DNA of 64,000 nucleotides, from contig NZ_SWMS01000011.1 of the NCBI RefSeq assembly GCF_005146945.1, forward strand, positions 186,001-250,000. The letters are read 5' to 3'. Shown here in pieces: positions 15,583-23,631 of the stretch. The translations under genes were made by a program, and so were the position numbers. Positions within the stretch are counted from its first letter, which is position 1. Each line of letters opens with the position of its first letter. The notes below the pieces were generated by a model. The model was given only the letters and a program-made list of their open reading frames with translations. It had not been told where the DNA came from and did no database searches. The stretch comes from Prauserella endophytica (lineage in GTDB: Bacteria; Actinomycetota; Actinomycetes; Mycobacteriales; Pseudonocardiaceae).

Positions 15583-17496
15583 TCAGCGTTCCCGCGGCCG
15601 GGGCGTGACGATGGCGAACCCGGGATCAGCGGAGTCGAGCACACCGAGCATCCGGCCGAGGACGTCCGTGGCTCCCTCGATGGTCAGCGAACCGGACTCC
15701 CGCAACTCGTCTGGCCCGGCCTCGCCGGAGAACAACGCGAGCAGCCCCTGCCGGTCGGCGCGGACGAGGGCGTCGGCCTTCTCGCGGCCCGCACCGTCGC
15801 CGTGGGAAAGCACGCCGTTGGACAACCGGGACCAGTACTGGTGCTCGCCGTCCGGGCCGGTCACCGTCCAGTCGACACCGATCCGCAGGTCACCGGCGCG
15901 CGGCCCGTCCACCCTGATCGCGACGCTGTCGAACAGCTGCCCGAGGCTGAGCTGGGCGAGGATGTCCGGCGACGCCGTCACCGTGGGCGTTCCGCCTTTC
16001 TCGCCCCGCAGCTCGGCCGCCCCGACGAGATAGAAGTTGCGCCAGGTCGCGTTCTCGGCGCCGAAACCTAGCTGCTCGAACGCGGCCGCCTGCAGCTCCC
16101 GGGCCGCCGTGTTCCCCGGATCCGCGTAGACGAGGTGCCCGACCAGCTCGCCGACCCACCGATAGTCACCGTTGGTGAACGCTCGCCGCGCGACCTCCAG
16201 CAGGGCTTCCGGCCCACCGATCGCCTCGACGTAGCGGCGGCCCGCCTGCTCGGGCGGGTGCGGCCAGAGATGGGCCGGGTTGCCGTCGAACCAGCCCATG
16301 TACCGCTGGTAGACGGCCTTGGCGTTGTGGCTGGCCGACCCGTAGTAACCGTGGGCGTGCCAGGCCCTTTCCAAACCGGGTGGCAGCTCGAACATCTCGG
16401 CGATCTCCGCACCCACGTAGCCCTTGTTCAGCAGCCGAAGGGTCTGGTCGTGCAGGTAGGCATAGAGATCGCGCTGCTCGGTGAGCAGGGCGACGACCCG
16501 CTCGCGCCCCCACGTCGGCCAATGATGAGAGGCGAACTCGACGCTCGTGGCGTCGGCGAAGAGGTCGATGGCCTCGGTGAGGTAATGCGCCCACGCGTGC
16601 GGGTCACGAACCAGCGCTCCGCGCAGGGTCAGCAGGTTGTGCAGGGTGTGGGTGGCGTTCTCCGCCATACACAGTGCGCCCAGGTCGGGGAACAGGAAGT
16701 TCATCTCCGAGGGCGCTTCCGTGCCGGGCGTGACCTGGAAGACGACCCGGACCCCGTCCAGCACCTCCTCCTGCCCGGTCCTCGTCACGTCCAGTGTCGG
16801 CGGAATCAGCGTGACCGTGCCGGTGGACACCGTCATGCCAAGGCCAGCGCCCAGCTGCCCCGCAGGGCCCACCGGCAGAGCCGCCCCGTACATGTAGGCC
16901 GCCCGGCGGGCCATCGCGGGCCCCGCGTAGACGTTCTCGGCCACGGCATGCTCGACGAACCCCTCGGGAGCGAGCACCGGGATCCGGCCTGCCGCCACGT
17001 CCTCTCCGGAGACGACTCCTCGCACGCCGCCGAAGTGGTCGACGTGGCTGTGCGTGTAGATCACCGCGGTCACCGGGCGGTTCCCCCGGTGCTCGCGATA
17101 GAGGGCGAGCGCGGCCGCCGCGGTCTCGGTGGAGACCAAGGGGTCGATCACGATGACACCCGTATCTCCCTCGATCAGCGTCATGTTCGACAGGTCCATG
17201 CCGCGCACCTGGTAGACACCGTCAGTGACCTCGTAGAGCCCATGCAGAGCGACGAGCCGGGCCTGCCGCCACAGGCTCGGGTTCACCGTTTCCGGGCGCT
17301 CCAGCTCCAGAACGGACGCCCACGCGTCGGCGTCCCACACGACCCTGCCGTCGGCCGCAAACACCTGGCCAGGCCGCAGCGCGCCGATGAACCCGCGTTC
17401 GGCGTCCTCCAGGTCCGTGGTGTCGGCGAACGGGAGCCGCTCCTCCAAGGCGGAGGTGGCCGCGATGATCGCCGGTGTCGCACCCGTCTCGGTCAT
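15583..17496 (-). CDS. Alkyl sulfatase (SdsA1-like, metallo-beta-lactamase fold)
   Basis: The 637-residue protein has the expected three parts. First is an N-terminal metallo-beta-lactamase domain with the binuclear zinc motif THSHVDHFGG near residue 160 and further ligands in MAENATHTLHN and ASHHWPTWG. Next is a helical dimerisation region (NAKAVYQRYMGWFDGNPAHL), and last a C-terminal SCP2-like domain (residues about 500-630). It hydrolyses primary alkyl sulfates such as SDS to alcohol and sulfate. There is no obvious signal peptide. The ATG at 17496 with GAGGAA just upstream was preferred over an open extension to 17559. A dyad lies upstream. Confidence 0.86.
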   Translation of the reverse strand: MTETGATPAIIAATSALEERLPFADTTDLEDAERGFIGALRPGQVFAADGRVVWDADAWASVLELERPETVNPSLWRQARLVALHGLYEVTDGVYQVRGMDLSNMTLIEGDTGVIVIDPLVSTETAAAALALYREHRGNRPVTAVIYTHSHVDHFGGVRGVVSGEDVAAGRIPVLAPEGFVEHAVAENVYAGPAMARRAAYMYGAALPVGPAGQLGAGLGMTVSTGTVTLIPPTLDVTRTGQEEVLDGVRVVFQVTPGTEAPSEMNFLFPDLGALCMAENATHTLHNLLTLRGALVRDPHAWAHYLTEAIDLFADATSVEFASHHWPTWGRERVVALLTEQRDLYAYLHDQTLRLLNKGYVGAEIAEMFELPPGLERAWHAHGYYGSASHNAKAVYQRYMGWFDGNPAHLWPHPPEQAGRRYVEAIGGPEALLEVARRAFTNGDYRWVGELVGHLVYADPGNTAARELQAAAFEQLGFGAENATWRNFYLVGAAELRGEKGGTPTVTASPDILAQLSLGQLFDSVAIRVDGPRAGDLRIGVDWTVTGPDGEHQYWSRLSNGVLSHGDGAGREKADALVRADRQGLLALFSGEAGPDELRESGSLTIEGATDVLGRMLGVLDSADPGFAIVTPRPRER

Positions 17497-17599
17497 GAGT
17501 TCCTCGTTTCTCGCCCACAGCGGTCTCTCGGCGTGGGAGAAGCGTCCCGCCACCGGCATGGTCGTAGGGCCGGGGCGGTACGGGCGTCATCCGCTCAGG

Positions 17600-17625
17600 G
17601 TGAAACGAATGCTGGACCGTTTCAC
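17600..17625. promoter_or_regulatory. Inverted repeat upstream of the alkyl sulfatase gene
   Basis: GTGAAACG (17600-17607) and CGTTTCAC (17618-17625) form 8-base arms around a 10-base spacer, about 100 bases before the sulfatase ATG. The geometry suits a dimeric repressor; no regulator gene is adjacent. The rest of 17497-17787 holds no gene I can support. Confidence 0.45.
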
Positions 17626-17787
17626 GCCACCATCTGTCAGCGACTGCCGCAGAGCCATCCACAGAGGACTCGATGGCCTCGGTGCGGCGCTCACCCCCGG
17701 AAGGCGCGGCACCCGCTCGTCGCCATCGTCCACTCCAAGCGCTCCTTCAGCGGGAGCCGGACGCGGACCAAATGCGGCCGGGCGAGC

Positions 17788-18234
17788 TCACGCGCACCGG
17801 GCCCAGGGATAGGCGGTGCAGTCGATGACGGCCCACACCGTCTTGCCGTAGGGCCGGGACGTGCAACCCCAGTCGCGCGCGACCTGGTCGACGAGGACAA
17901 GGCCCCGGCCACGGAGGGATTGTGGCGTCGGCGCGCGAAGTACCGGGGGCCGGTGTGAGGCGTCATCGACCTCCACCCGGACCCGGCACGGGTTCCGCTG
18001 GTGCCACAGCCGGACTCCCCGGGCCCCGCCTGCGTGATCGTGCCCGTTGGCGAGGAGTTCCGACACCACGAGCTGGACCGCGTGGAGGTGGTCCTCGGCG
18101 AGTGCGGTGAGGATGGAGGCCGCCCGGTGCCGGACGGCGGCGGTGGGAGGTGCCCGGCCCGGTGTGAGGTCCCAGGCCAGCACCGGTCCGTGGCCGTTTC
18201 CCGACTCGAACGCGTCGCCCCTCACGTTGCGCAC
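17788..18234 (-). CDS. RsbW-like ATP-binding anti-sigma/serine kinase-type protein
   Basis: The 148-residue protein has a GHKL-type ATPase domain with an N-box (SELLANGHDHAGG), a G1-like VEVDDASHR segment and a glycine-rich GRGLVLVDQVARDWG segment near the C-terminus, as in RsbW/SpoIIAB-like proteins of actinobacteria. Such proteins bind a sigma factor or phosphorylate an STAS antagonist. I chose the GTG at 18234, which leaves 19 bases after the STAS gene stop; a further upstream GTG would overlap it. No sigma factor gene is nearby. Confidence 0.7.
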   Translation of the reverse strand: MRNVRGDAFESGNGHGPVLAWDLTPGRAPPTAAVRHRAASILTALAEDHLHAVQLVVSELLANGHDHAGGARGVRLWHQRNPCRVRVEVDDASHRPPVLRAPTPQSLRGRGLVLVDQVARDWGCTSRPYGKTVWAVIDCTAYPWARCA

Positions 18235-18253
18235 ATGCCCACCAGGCGGAGCC

Positions 18254-18691
18254 CTATTCGACCGATCCGAGTGGATCGACCGGCCAGTCGGGGGCGTCAC
18301 GCAGCCGCTTGGCCCCGCGCCCCCTGGACACTGCGCCGGTCAAGGCGGGGAACACCGTTAGCACACCGTCAACATGGCACAGCTGCAGCGTTCGCGCGAC
18401 CGGAAGACCTGCCACCACATGTAGCGGAGTGTCTCGCCTCGTGCACTGATAGTGGTAGTCGAGCAGGATGGAGGCCCCGCAGGCGGCGAAGAAGCCGACG
18501 GCGGCCAGATCGGCGACCAGGTGGTCAGGCGGCGTCGCCGCGTCGCGGGCCGCGCCGAGGCCGGACTCCAACTCGGCGACGGTGCTGAGGTCGACCTCGC
18601 CCTCGGCATGGACGACGACCGCGCGTTCGGCTCGTTGCCAGCTGATGCGCAGCAACGACTCTCGCGGCGCGTTCTGGAAGTCCTCCAACAC
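18254..18691 (-). CDS. STAS-domain anti-sigma factor antagonist-like protein
   Basis: The 145-residue protein has a single STAS domain (residues about 15-115) with the DLSTVAELESGL helix. The loop that normally reads D-S-S-G and carries the phosphorylated serine reads FFAACGAS at residues 67-74, so the serine position is Cys71 and the preceding Asp is Ala. It therefore seems not to be switchable by the usual phosphorylation. It precedes the ATP-binding protein gene in the same direction, a classic partner-switch pair. The GTG start has a weak ribosome binding site. Confidence 0.72.
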   Translation of the reverse strand: MLEDFQNAPRESLLRISWQRAERAVVVHAEGEVDLSTVAELESGLGAARDAATPPDHLVADLAAVGFFAACGASILLDYHYQCTRRDTPLHVVAGLPVARTLQLCHVDGVLTVFPALTGAVSRGRGAKRLRDAPDWPVDPLGSVE

Positions 18692-18797
18692 TGCAATCGC
18701 CGCCTTCCGGCGCTGACTGACGGGGCGGGCCCGGGCTTACCCGGAAATGCCGGTAGACAAACGCGGATCAGGGCGCTCCCATGGAAGCATCGTCGAC

Positions 18798-19325
18798 ATG
18801 GTGGAGCTACGAGACGCGACGCAGGCCGACGCGCACGCCATCGCCCGCGTGCTGGTGCGGTCCTGGCGCGCCGCCTACCGTGGTCTGCTCGCCGACGATG
18901 TCCTGGCGGGCCTGTCCGTTCCCGACCGCGAAGAGTTCTGGTCCGACGTCCTCACCTCTCGCCCGCCGCACACCCGCGTGGTGGTCGCGACGACCGCAGG
19001 CGCCGTCGTCGGCTTCGCCGCGACCGGTCCTCCGCTCGTACCGGCCGACCGCGCCGACCCCACGCTCGGCGACCTCTACGCGCTCTACCTCTCCCCCGAT
19101 GTCTGGCGCCGCGGCATCGGCACCCGGCTCCACGCCGCAGCACTCGACCGGCTCCGATCCTGCGGCTTCGCCCACGCCGGCCTGTGGGTTCTCAGCGGCA
19201 ACGAACGCGCCCTGCGCTTCTACCACCGCCACGGCTGGATCGACACCGGACGCACCCAACTCGACCGCGGCCCCGGCGGCGCCGAACTGCACGAACGACG
19301 ACTCCACCACGACCTCGGCGACTGA
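18798..19325 (+). CDS. GNAT-family N-acetyltransferase
   Basis: The 175-residue protein shows the acetyl-CoA-binding motif A of GNAT enzymes (LYLSPDVWRRGIGTRL, with the R/QxxGxG/A core) and a C-terminal NERALRFYHRHGW motif typical of the RimI-like branch. The N-terminal VRSWRAAYRG is common in uncharacterised actinobacterial members. The ATG at 18798 begins at the conserved domain; an in-frame ATG at 18747 would add 17 unconserved residues. The acceptor substrate is unknown. It stands alone between the STAS gene and glpP. Confidence 0.8.
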   Translation: MVELRDATQADAHAIARVLVRSWRAAYRGLLADDVLAGLSVPDREEFWSDVLTSRPPHTRVVVATTAGAVVGFAATGPPLVPADRADPTLGDLYALYLSPDVWRRGIGTRLHAAALDRLRSCGFAHAGLWVLSGNERALRFYHRHGWIDTGRTQLDRGPGGAELHERRLHHDLGD

Positions 19326-19429
19326 ACCGGCCGGCCCGGCGCCCAACGAGACTCGGCATCCGAAGTGGACACTGCGACGTGGCGGCCGCGGCGAGCCGGG
19401 CGCCCGGAAACCTGTGTCATAGTGGAACT

Positions 19430-19984
19430 GTGCATGAACTCCTGCTGGACCAGCCGGTGGTCGCGAGTGTGAAGGACGAGGCCGGGCTCCGTGCCGTCAC
19501 GGAGCTGGAGCCCCCGGTGGTCTTCCTGCTCTTCGGTTCGATCCTGACCCTGCCAGCGCTCGTCGATCGACTGCGCGCCGCAGGGAAAACCGTGCTGGTG
19601 AACGTCGATCTGGTCGAGGGCCTGGAGGGCCGGGACATCGCCGTCGACTTCGTGGCCGAACGCACGAAGGCGGACGGCGTGCTCAGCAGCAAGGCGGGCA
19701 TCGTGAAGGCCGCCAAAGCCCGCGGCCTGCTCGCCGTGCACCGCTTCTTCCTGGTCGACTCGTTCTCGTACCACAACCTCGGCAGGCAGCTGGCGATCTC
19801 CCGGCCCGACTACATCGAGATCCTGCCCGGATGCGTGCCTCGGGTGATCAAGTGGTTACGCGCCGACACCGACGTGCCGATCATCGCGGGCGGGCTGGTG
19901 TGCGACAAGGACGACGTGCTGGCCGCGTTGGGCGCGGGCGCCACCGCCATCGCTTCATCCAATGTAGACGTCTGGTCGATGTGA
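19430..19984 (+). CDS. glpP: GlpP-family glycerol-3-phosphate-responsive antiterminator
   Basis: The 184-residue TIM-barrel-like protein has the GlpP landmarks: LFGSILTL near residue 30, VNVDLVEGL near 58, DGVLSSKAGIVKAAK near 80, the IEILPGCVPRVI phosphate-site loop near 130 and IAGGLVCDKDDV near 155. In Bacillus, GlpP binds glycerol-3-phosphate and the glpD leader RNA to prevent termination. Here it converges on a four-gene operon, ending four bases before the FGGY kinase gene. The leader of that operon has an intrinsic terminator, so it is the likely RNA target. The ligand may be the phosphorylated product of the adjacent kinase. Confidence 0.85.
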   Translation: MHELLLDQPVVASVKDEAGLRAVTELEPPVVFLLFGSILTLPALVDRLRAAGKTVLVNVDLVEGLEGRDIAVDFVAERTKADGVLSSKAGIVKAAKARGLLAVHRFFLVDSFSYHNLGRQLAISRPDYIEILPGCVPRVIKWLRADTDVPIIAGGLVCDKDDVLAALGAGATAIASSNVDVWSM

Positions 19985-19988
19985 CGGC

Positions 19989-21353
19989 TCACTCCCCAGC
20001 CGAGGCCAGCCACGTGAACAGCGGATCGGTGTAGCCGGGCAGCTCCCGGTAGACCTCGGACAGCCGCCGGTAGCGTTCGTGGGTGGCCTGGTCGGGCCGG
20101 AACTCCGTGCCCGGCTTGACCATCGCCGCCACGGCCTCGTCGAAGTCGCCGAACAGGCCGAGCCCGACCCCGGCACAGATCGCCGAACCGAGCTCCGCCC
20201 CGCCCTGGGCGCGCCGCGCGGGCCGGTCGAAGGCGTCCGCCACGATCTGCATGAGCACGTCCGAACCGGCTCCGCCGCCGGACACCAGCACCTGCTCGAA
20301 CTCCGTACCCAGCTCCCTGGCCATGGCGTTGCCGTTGCCGTGCAGGGTCAGCGCGATGGCCTCGAGCACGGCGCGGTACATGTGGAAAGGGCCCTGCCTG
20401 CCGTCGAACCCGAGGAAGGCGCCCCTGCGGAACGGCGCTTCGACCGGGGCCAGCCAGTCGAGCACCGCGACCAGCCCTTCGGACCCGGCCGGCACGCTCG
20501 CCGCGCCCGCGTTGAGCCATTCCTCGTCGCCGAGCAGGTCCCGCAGCCAGCTGACCGTCCACATGCCACGGCGGATTCCGTGGCTCTCGTACAGGTATTC
20601 ACGCGGCCAGCACGCGAAGTTGGTCCAGAACGCCTTGGCGTCGTGGACGTTGTGTGAGCCGGTGGTCATGGCCGCGATGTAGGTGCCGAGTGACAGCAGC
20701 AACGTACGGTCGTCGCCGAGCCCCGCGCCGAGAGCTTCGACCGCCTTGTCGTTGGCGGTGGCGAACACCGGAAGCCCTTCCGGCAGTCCGGTGTGCGCGG
20801 CCGCCTCCGCCGTCACCGCGCCGAGCTTCTCGCCCGGGTACACCAGCTCGAACAGCATGTCTCGGGGTACGTCGGGATCGGCGACCCACGCCCAGGTGTC
20901 GGTGTCGATCGGCCACACACCCTGGTAGTTGGCCGCGGTGTCACGAAAACGGCCGGTCATCCGCGCGGTGATGTAACCCGACGAGGTGGTGACGTAGCGG
21001 ACGTCGGGGTTCGTGTGCTCGTACGGCCGCGAGACGCGCTCGTCCATCCAGCTGAGCACCGGCTGGGCGAGTGTACCGTCGGCCCGCAGCATGGCCCGGC
21101 AGAAGCGAATCGTGCACAGCCCGACGCCGAGGAGCTCGCTCGGCTCGCCGTCGAACGCGTCCAGTGCCGCGCGCGTGGCCGCGCAGATCGAGTCCCAGAG
21201 GTCGTCGTCAGGGTGCTCGACAACGCCCGGCCGGGGCATGTCGTTGGGACGCAACGGAACACGAGCGCGGGCGTGCACGGTGCCGTGCTCGTCGAACACG
21301 GTGACCTTGGTGCTCTGCGAGCCGTTGTCGATGCCGAGCAGGTACCCCGCCAT
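19989..21353 (-). CDS. FGGY-family carbohydrate kinase
   Basis: The 454-residue kinase has the phosphate-1 motif LGIDNGSQSTKVTVFD at the N-terminus, SLGTYIAAM (phosphate-2 region) near 225 and the C-terminal VSGGGAGSDVLMQIVADAF adenosine segment. It phosphorylates a sugar or polyol; it is not a close match to glycerol kinase (no GTTSSR motif). Its ATG overlaps the preceding stop by one base (TGATG), so it is the last gene of an operon with the MFS, SDR and FAD oxidase genes. It is slightly shorter than typical members. Confidence 0.83.
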   Translation of the reverse strand: MAGYLLGIDNGSQSTKVTVFDEHGTVHARARVPLRPNDMPRPGVVEHPDDDLWDSICAATRAALDAFDGEPSELLGVGLCTIRFCRAMLRADGTLAQPVLSWMDERVSRPYEHTNPDVRYVTTSSGYITARMTGRFRDTAANYQGVWPIDTDTWAWVADPDVPRDMLFELVYPGEKLGAVTAEAAAHTGLPEGLPVFATANDKAVEALGAGLGDDRTLLLSLGTYIAAMTTGSHNVHDAKAFWTNFACWPREYLYESHGIRRGMWTVSWLRDLLGDEEWLNAGAASVPAGSEGLVAVLDWLAPVEAPFRRGAFLGFDGRQGPFHMYRAVLEAIALTLHGNGNAMARELGTEFEQVLVSGGGAGSDVLMQIVADAFDRPARRAQGGAELGSAICAGVGLGLFGDFDEAVAAMVKPGTEFRPDQATHERYRRLSEVYRELPGYTDPLFTWLASAGE

Positions 21354-22831
21354 CACCGGTCTCCGACGGGGAAGATGGTGCCCGGGTTCATGATCCCGTT
21401 GGGATCGTAGACGTCCTTCAGCTTGCGCAGGATCGGGTATGCGCTACCGTGCTCCTGCTCGGTCCACGGCGCCCGGTACTTGCCGATGCCGTGGTGGTGC
21501 ACCATCGAGCCACCGCGAGCCAGCGTCTCCTCGACGATGATCGCGTTGATCGGGATGTGGTACTTCGTGATCTCCTCTCGTGGTTCGCAGTTGATGCGGT
21601 AGTCGTACACGAAGTACATGTTCGTGCCCGTCTGGTAGCTGTGCGAGGAGTGCCCTCCGAGCATGGTGATGTCGTCGGCGTGCGGGTACTCCTTGGTGAT
21701 CCGGGAGATCACGGCGTCGTAGATGTCGCCGATCACCGACCAGTTCGCGGAGACCTCCGTGGTGTAGCCGAGCCGCTGCTCGGCGAGCATGGCCTCCTGC
21801 TCGGCGCGGATCTTGTCCGGTCCCCAGTTCAGGTTGTCGAACCACTCGCGGATCAGCTCGGGATCGACCTTCTCGTGTTGGTACTTCCCGACGATCCGGT
21901 CGATCTCCGTGCTCGTCGCGTCGGCGAGTGGCGCCGGGCCCTCCGCCAGGAACACCGCGACGCACCTGCCGCCCGCGAAGTGCGAGAAGTGCTGTGCGGC
22001 GTCCTGCTCGGAGTAGACCCGCGCGACCGAGGGGCGGTAGCCGTTGGTCACCACCTCGCGCAGGATCTCGATGCCGGTGCGCACGTCGTCGAGCAGGTAG
22101 CCGTGGAAGCGGTTGTTCTCCGGCTGGTACCTGAACAGCTTCACCGTGACCTCGGTGACGAAGCACAGCGCGCCCTCGTTGCCGATCACGACGTGGCGGA
22201 TGTCCGGGCCAGCGGCGCGGCGAGGCACGTTCTTGATCCGGCTGACGGTGCCGTCGGGGAACACCGCCTCAAGGCCCACCACCATGTCCTCGATCCCCCC
22301 GTAGAGCGTCGAGAACTGGCCGATGGACCGGGTCGCGACCAGCCCGCCCATTTGCGCGAGCGGCTTGGACTGCGGCGAGTGACCTGTGGTGAGCCCGAGT
22401 TCGCGCACGCGCTCCTCCAGCACCCGCAGCGGGACACCACACTGCGCGGTGGCCTGCATGTCGACCGGGTCGACGTCCACGATCTGGTCCATTTCGGACC
22501 CGTCCAGCACCACGGTGCGTTCGAAGCTGGTCTCCAGCCCTCCCTCGGTGCCCGTACGGCCGGTCCTGGGGACGATGTTCACGCCGTGGGCGTTCGCGAA
22601 CGCCAGCACGGCCGCCACCTGCTCGGTACTGCCCGCTCGCACGATCGCGATCGGAAACGGGCCGTCGTAGATGCCGTGGACGGCGGTGTACTTCTTGAAC
22701 CGGTCGACGCTGGCCTCGCGCAGCAGCCGCTCGTCGGTGTCGACCCGCTCGGGGCCCGCGATCTCGCGCAGCCGGTCGATGATGGCGGTCGTGTCCATGG
22801 TGTCGTGCGCTCCGTTCGAGTTCGGGTTCAT
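21353..22831 (-). CDS. FAD-linked oxidase (GlcD/alkylglycerone-phosphate-synthase-like)
   Basis: The 492-residue protein has an N-terminal PCMH-type FAD-binding domain (VPRTGRTGTEGGLE near residue 85; GHSPQSKPLAQMGGLVA near 150) and a C-terminal FAD-oxidase cap. The motifs GGHSSHSYQTGTNMYF and MVHHHGIGKYRAPW resemble those of alkyldihydroxyacetonephosphate synthase, whose histidines act in catalysis. In a polyol operon it probably oxidises a hydroxy-acid, alditol or alditol phosphate. The ATG at 22831 overlaps the SDR stop (ATGA); an internal ATG at 22798 with a GGAG site is an alternative start. Confidence 0.8.
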   Translation of the reverse strand: MNPNSNGAHDTMDTTAIIDRLREIAGPERVDTDERLLREASVDRFKKYTAVHGIYDGPFPIAIVRAGSTEQVAAVLAFANAHGVNIVPRTGRTGTEGGLETSFERTVVLDGSEMDQIVDVDPVDMQATAQCGVPLRVLEERVRELGLTTGHSPQSKPLAQMGGLVATRSIGQFSTLYGGIEDMVVGLEAVFPDGTVSRIKNVPRRAAGPDIRHVVIGNEGALCFVTEVTVKLFRYQPENNRFHGYLLDDVRTGIEILREVVTNGYRPSVARVYSEQDAAQHFSHFAGGRCVAVFLAEGPAPLADATSTEIDRIVGKYQHEKVDPELIREWFDNLNWGPDKIRAEQEAMLAEQRLGYTTEVSANWSVIGDIYDAVISRITKEYPHADDITMLGGHSSHSYQTGTNMYFVYDYRINCEPREEITKYHIPINAIIVEETLARGGSMVHHHGIGKYRAPWTEQEHGSAYPILRKLKDVYDPNGIMNPGTIFPVGDR

Positions 22832-23604
22832 CGGGTGAGGTAGCCGCCGTCGACGGTGAGGACGTGCCCGTTCACGTAGTCCGAGGCCCTGCTGGCCAGG
22901 AAGACCACCGCGCCCATCAGGTCGCCCAGCTCGCCCCACCGGCCCGCCGGGATGTGGTCGAGGACGCGCTGGTTGGTCACGGGGTTCGAGCGGGTCCGCT
23001 CGGTGATCGGCGTGGCGAAGTAGCCGGGGGCGATGGCGTTGCACTGGACGTTGTGGGCACCGAGCTCGTCGCAGTACGCCTTGGTGAATCCCACGATGCC
23101 GTGCTTGGTCGCCGCGTAGGCGGGCGAATGCTGCCCGCCGAGGAACGAGAACAGCGAGGCGATGTTGATGATCTTGCCGCGCTGCTGCTCCACCATGCGC
23201 CTGCCCGCGCGCCAGCCGAGCTCGAACGGCGCGGTCAGGTTCAGCGCCACCATCGGGTCCCACTGCTCGCGGCCGAACTCCGCCGCGGGAGCCAGGTTCG
23301 AGATGCCCGCGGAGTTGACGAGGATGTCGACCGAGCCCAGCGTGTCCACACAGGATGCCACGACGTGTTCGGGTGCGCCCGGCTCGGTGAGGTCGATCTT
23401 CACCGTCTCGAGCCGGGACCCAGCCTCCTCTACCATGCGCCGGGTCTCACCGCCGTCGTCGATGACGCTCGGCGCGAAGACGTTCGCACCCGCCTTGGCC
23501 AGCGCCACGGTGAACGCGCGACCGAGACCGGTGTTGCCGCCCGTGACGATGGCGTTGCGGCCGTGCAGTGAGAACAGCTCGAGGGAGAAGTCCTGGATGT
23601 CCAA
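22828..23604 (-). CDS. SDR-family oxidoreductase (KduD-like)
   Basis: The 258-residue classical short-chain dehydrogenase has TGGNTGLGRAF for NAD(P) binding, NSAG near residue 92, a catalytic serine in NIASLFSFLG, and Tyr/Lys in YAATKHG. The sequence resembles 2-deoxy-D-gluconate 3-dehydrogenases and polyol dehydrogenases. It is the second gene of the operon headed by the MFS gene (27 bases downstream) and overlaps the FAD oxidase start. Its likely role is oxidation of an imported polyol or sugar acid. Confidence 0.84.
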   Translation of the reverse strand: MDIQDFSLELFSLHGRNAIVTGGNTGLGRAFTVALAKAGANVFAPSVIDDGGETRRMVEEAGSRLETVKIDLTEPGAPEHVVASCVDTLGSVDILVNSAGISNLAPAAEFGREQWDPMVALNLTAPFELGWRAGRRMVEQQRGKIINIASLFSFLGGQHSPAYAATKHGIVGFTKAYCDELGAHNVQCNAIAPGYFATPITERTRSNPVTNQRVLDHIPAGRWGELGDLMGAVVFLASRASDYVNGHVLTVDGGYLTR

Positions 23605-23631
23605 CGAGGAACCTTTCTTGGGCTACGGGGG

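Noticed and set aside
19989-21353. Glycerol kinase (glpK) because of the GlpP gene nearby
   Set aside because: The N-terminal motif is GIDNGSQST rather than that of GlpK, and the operon has an SDR and an AGPS-like oxidase instead of GlpF and GlpD.
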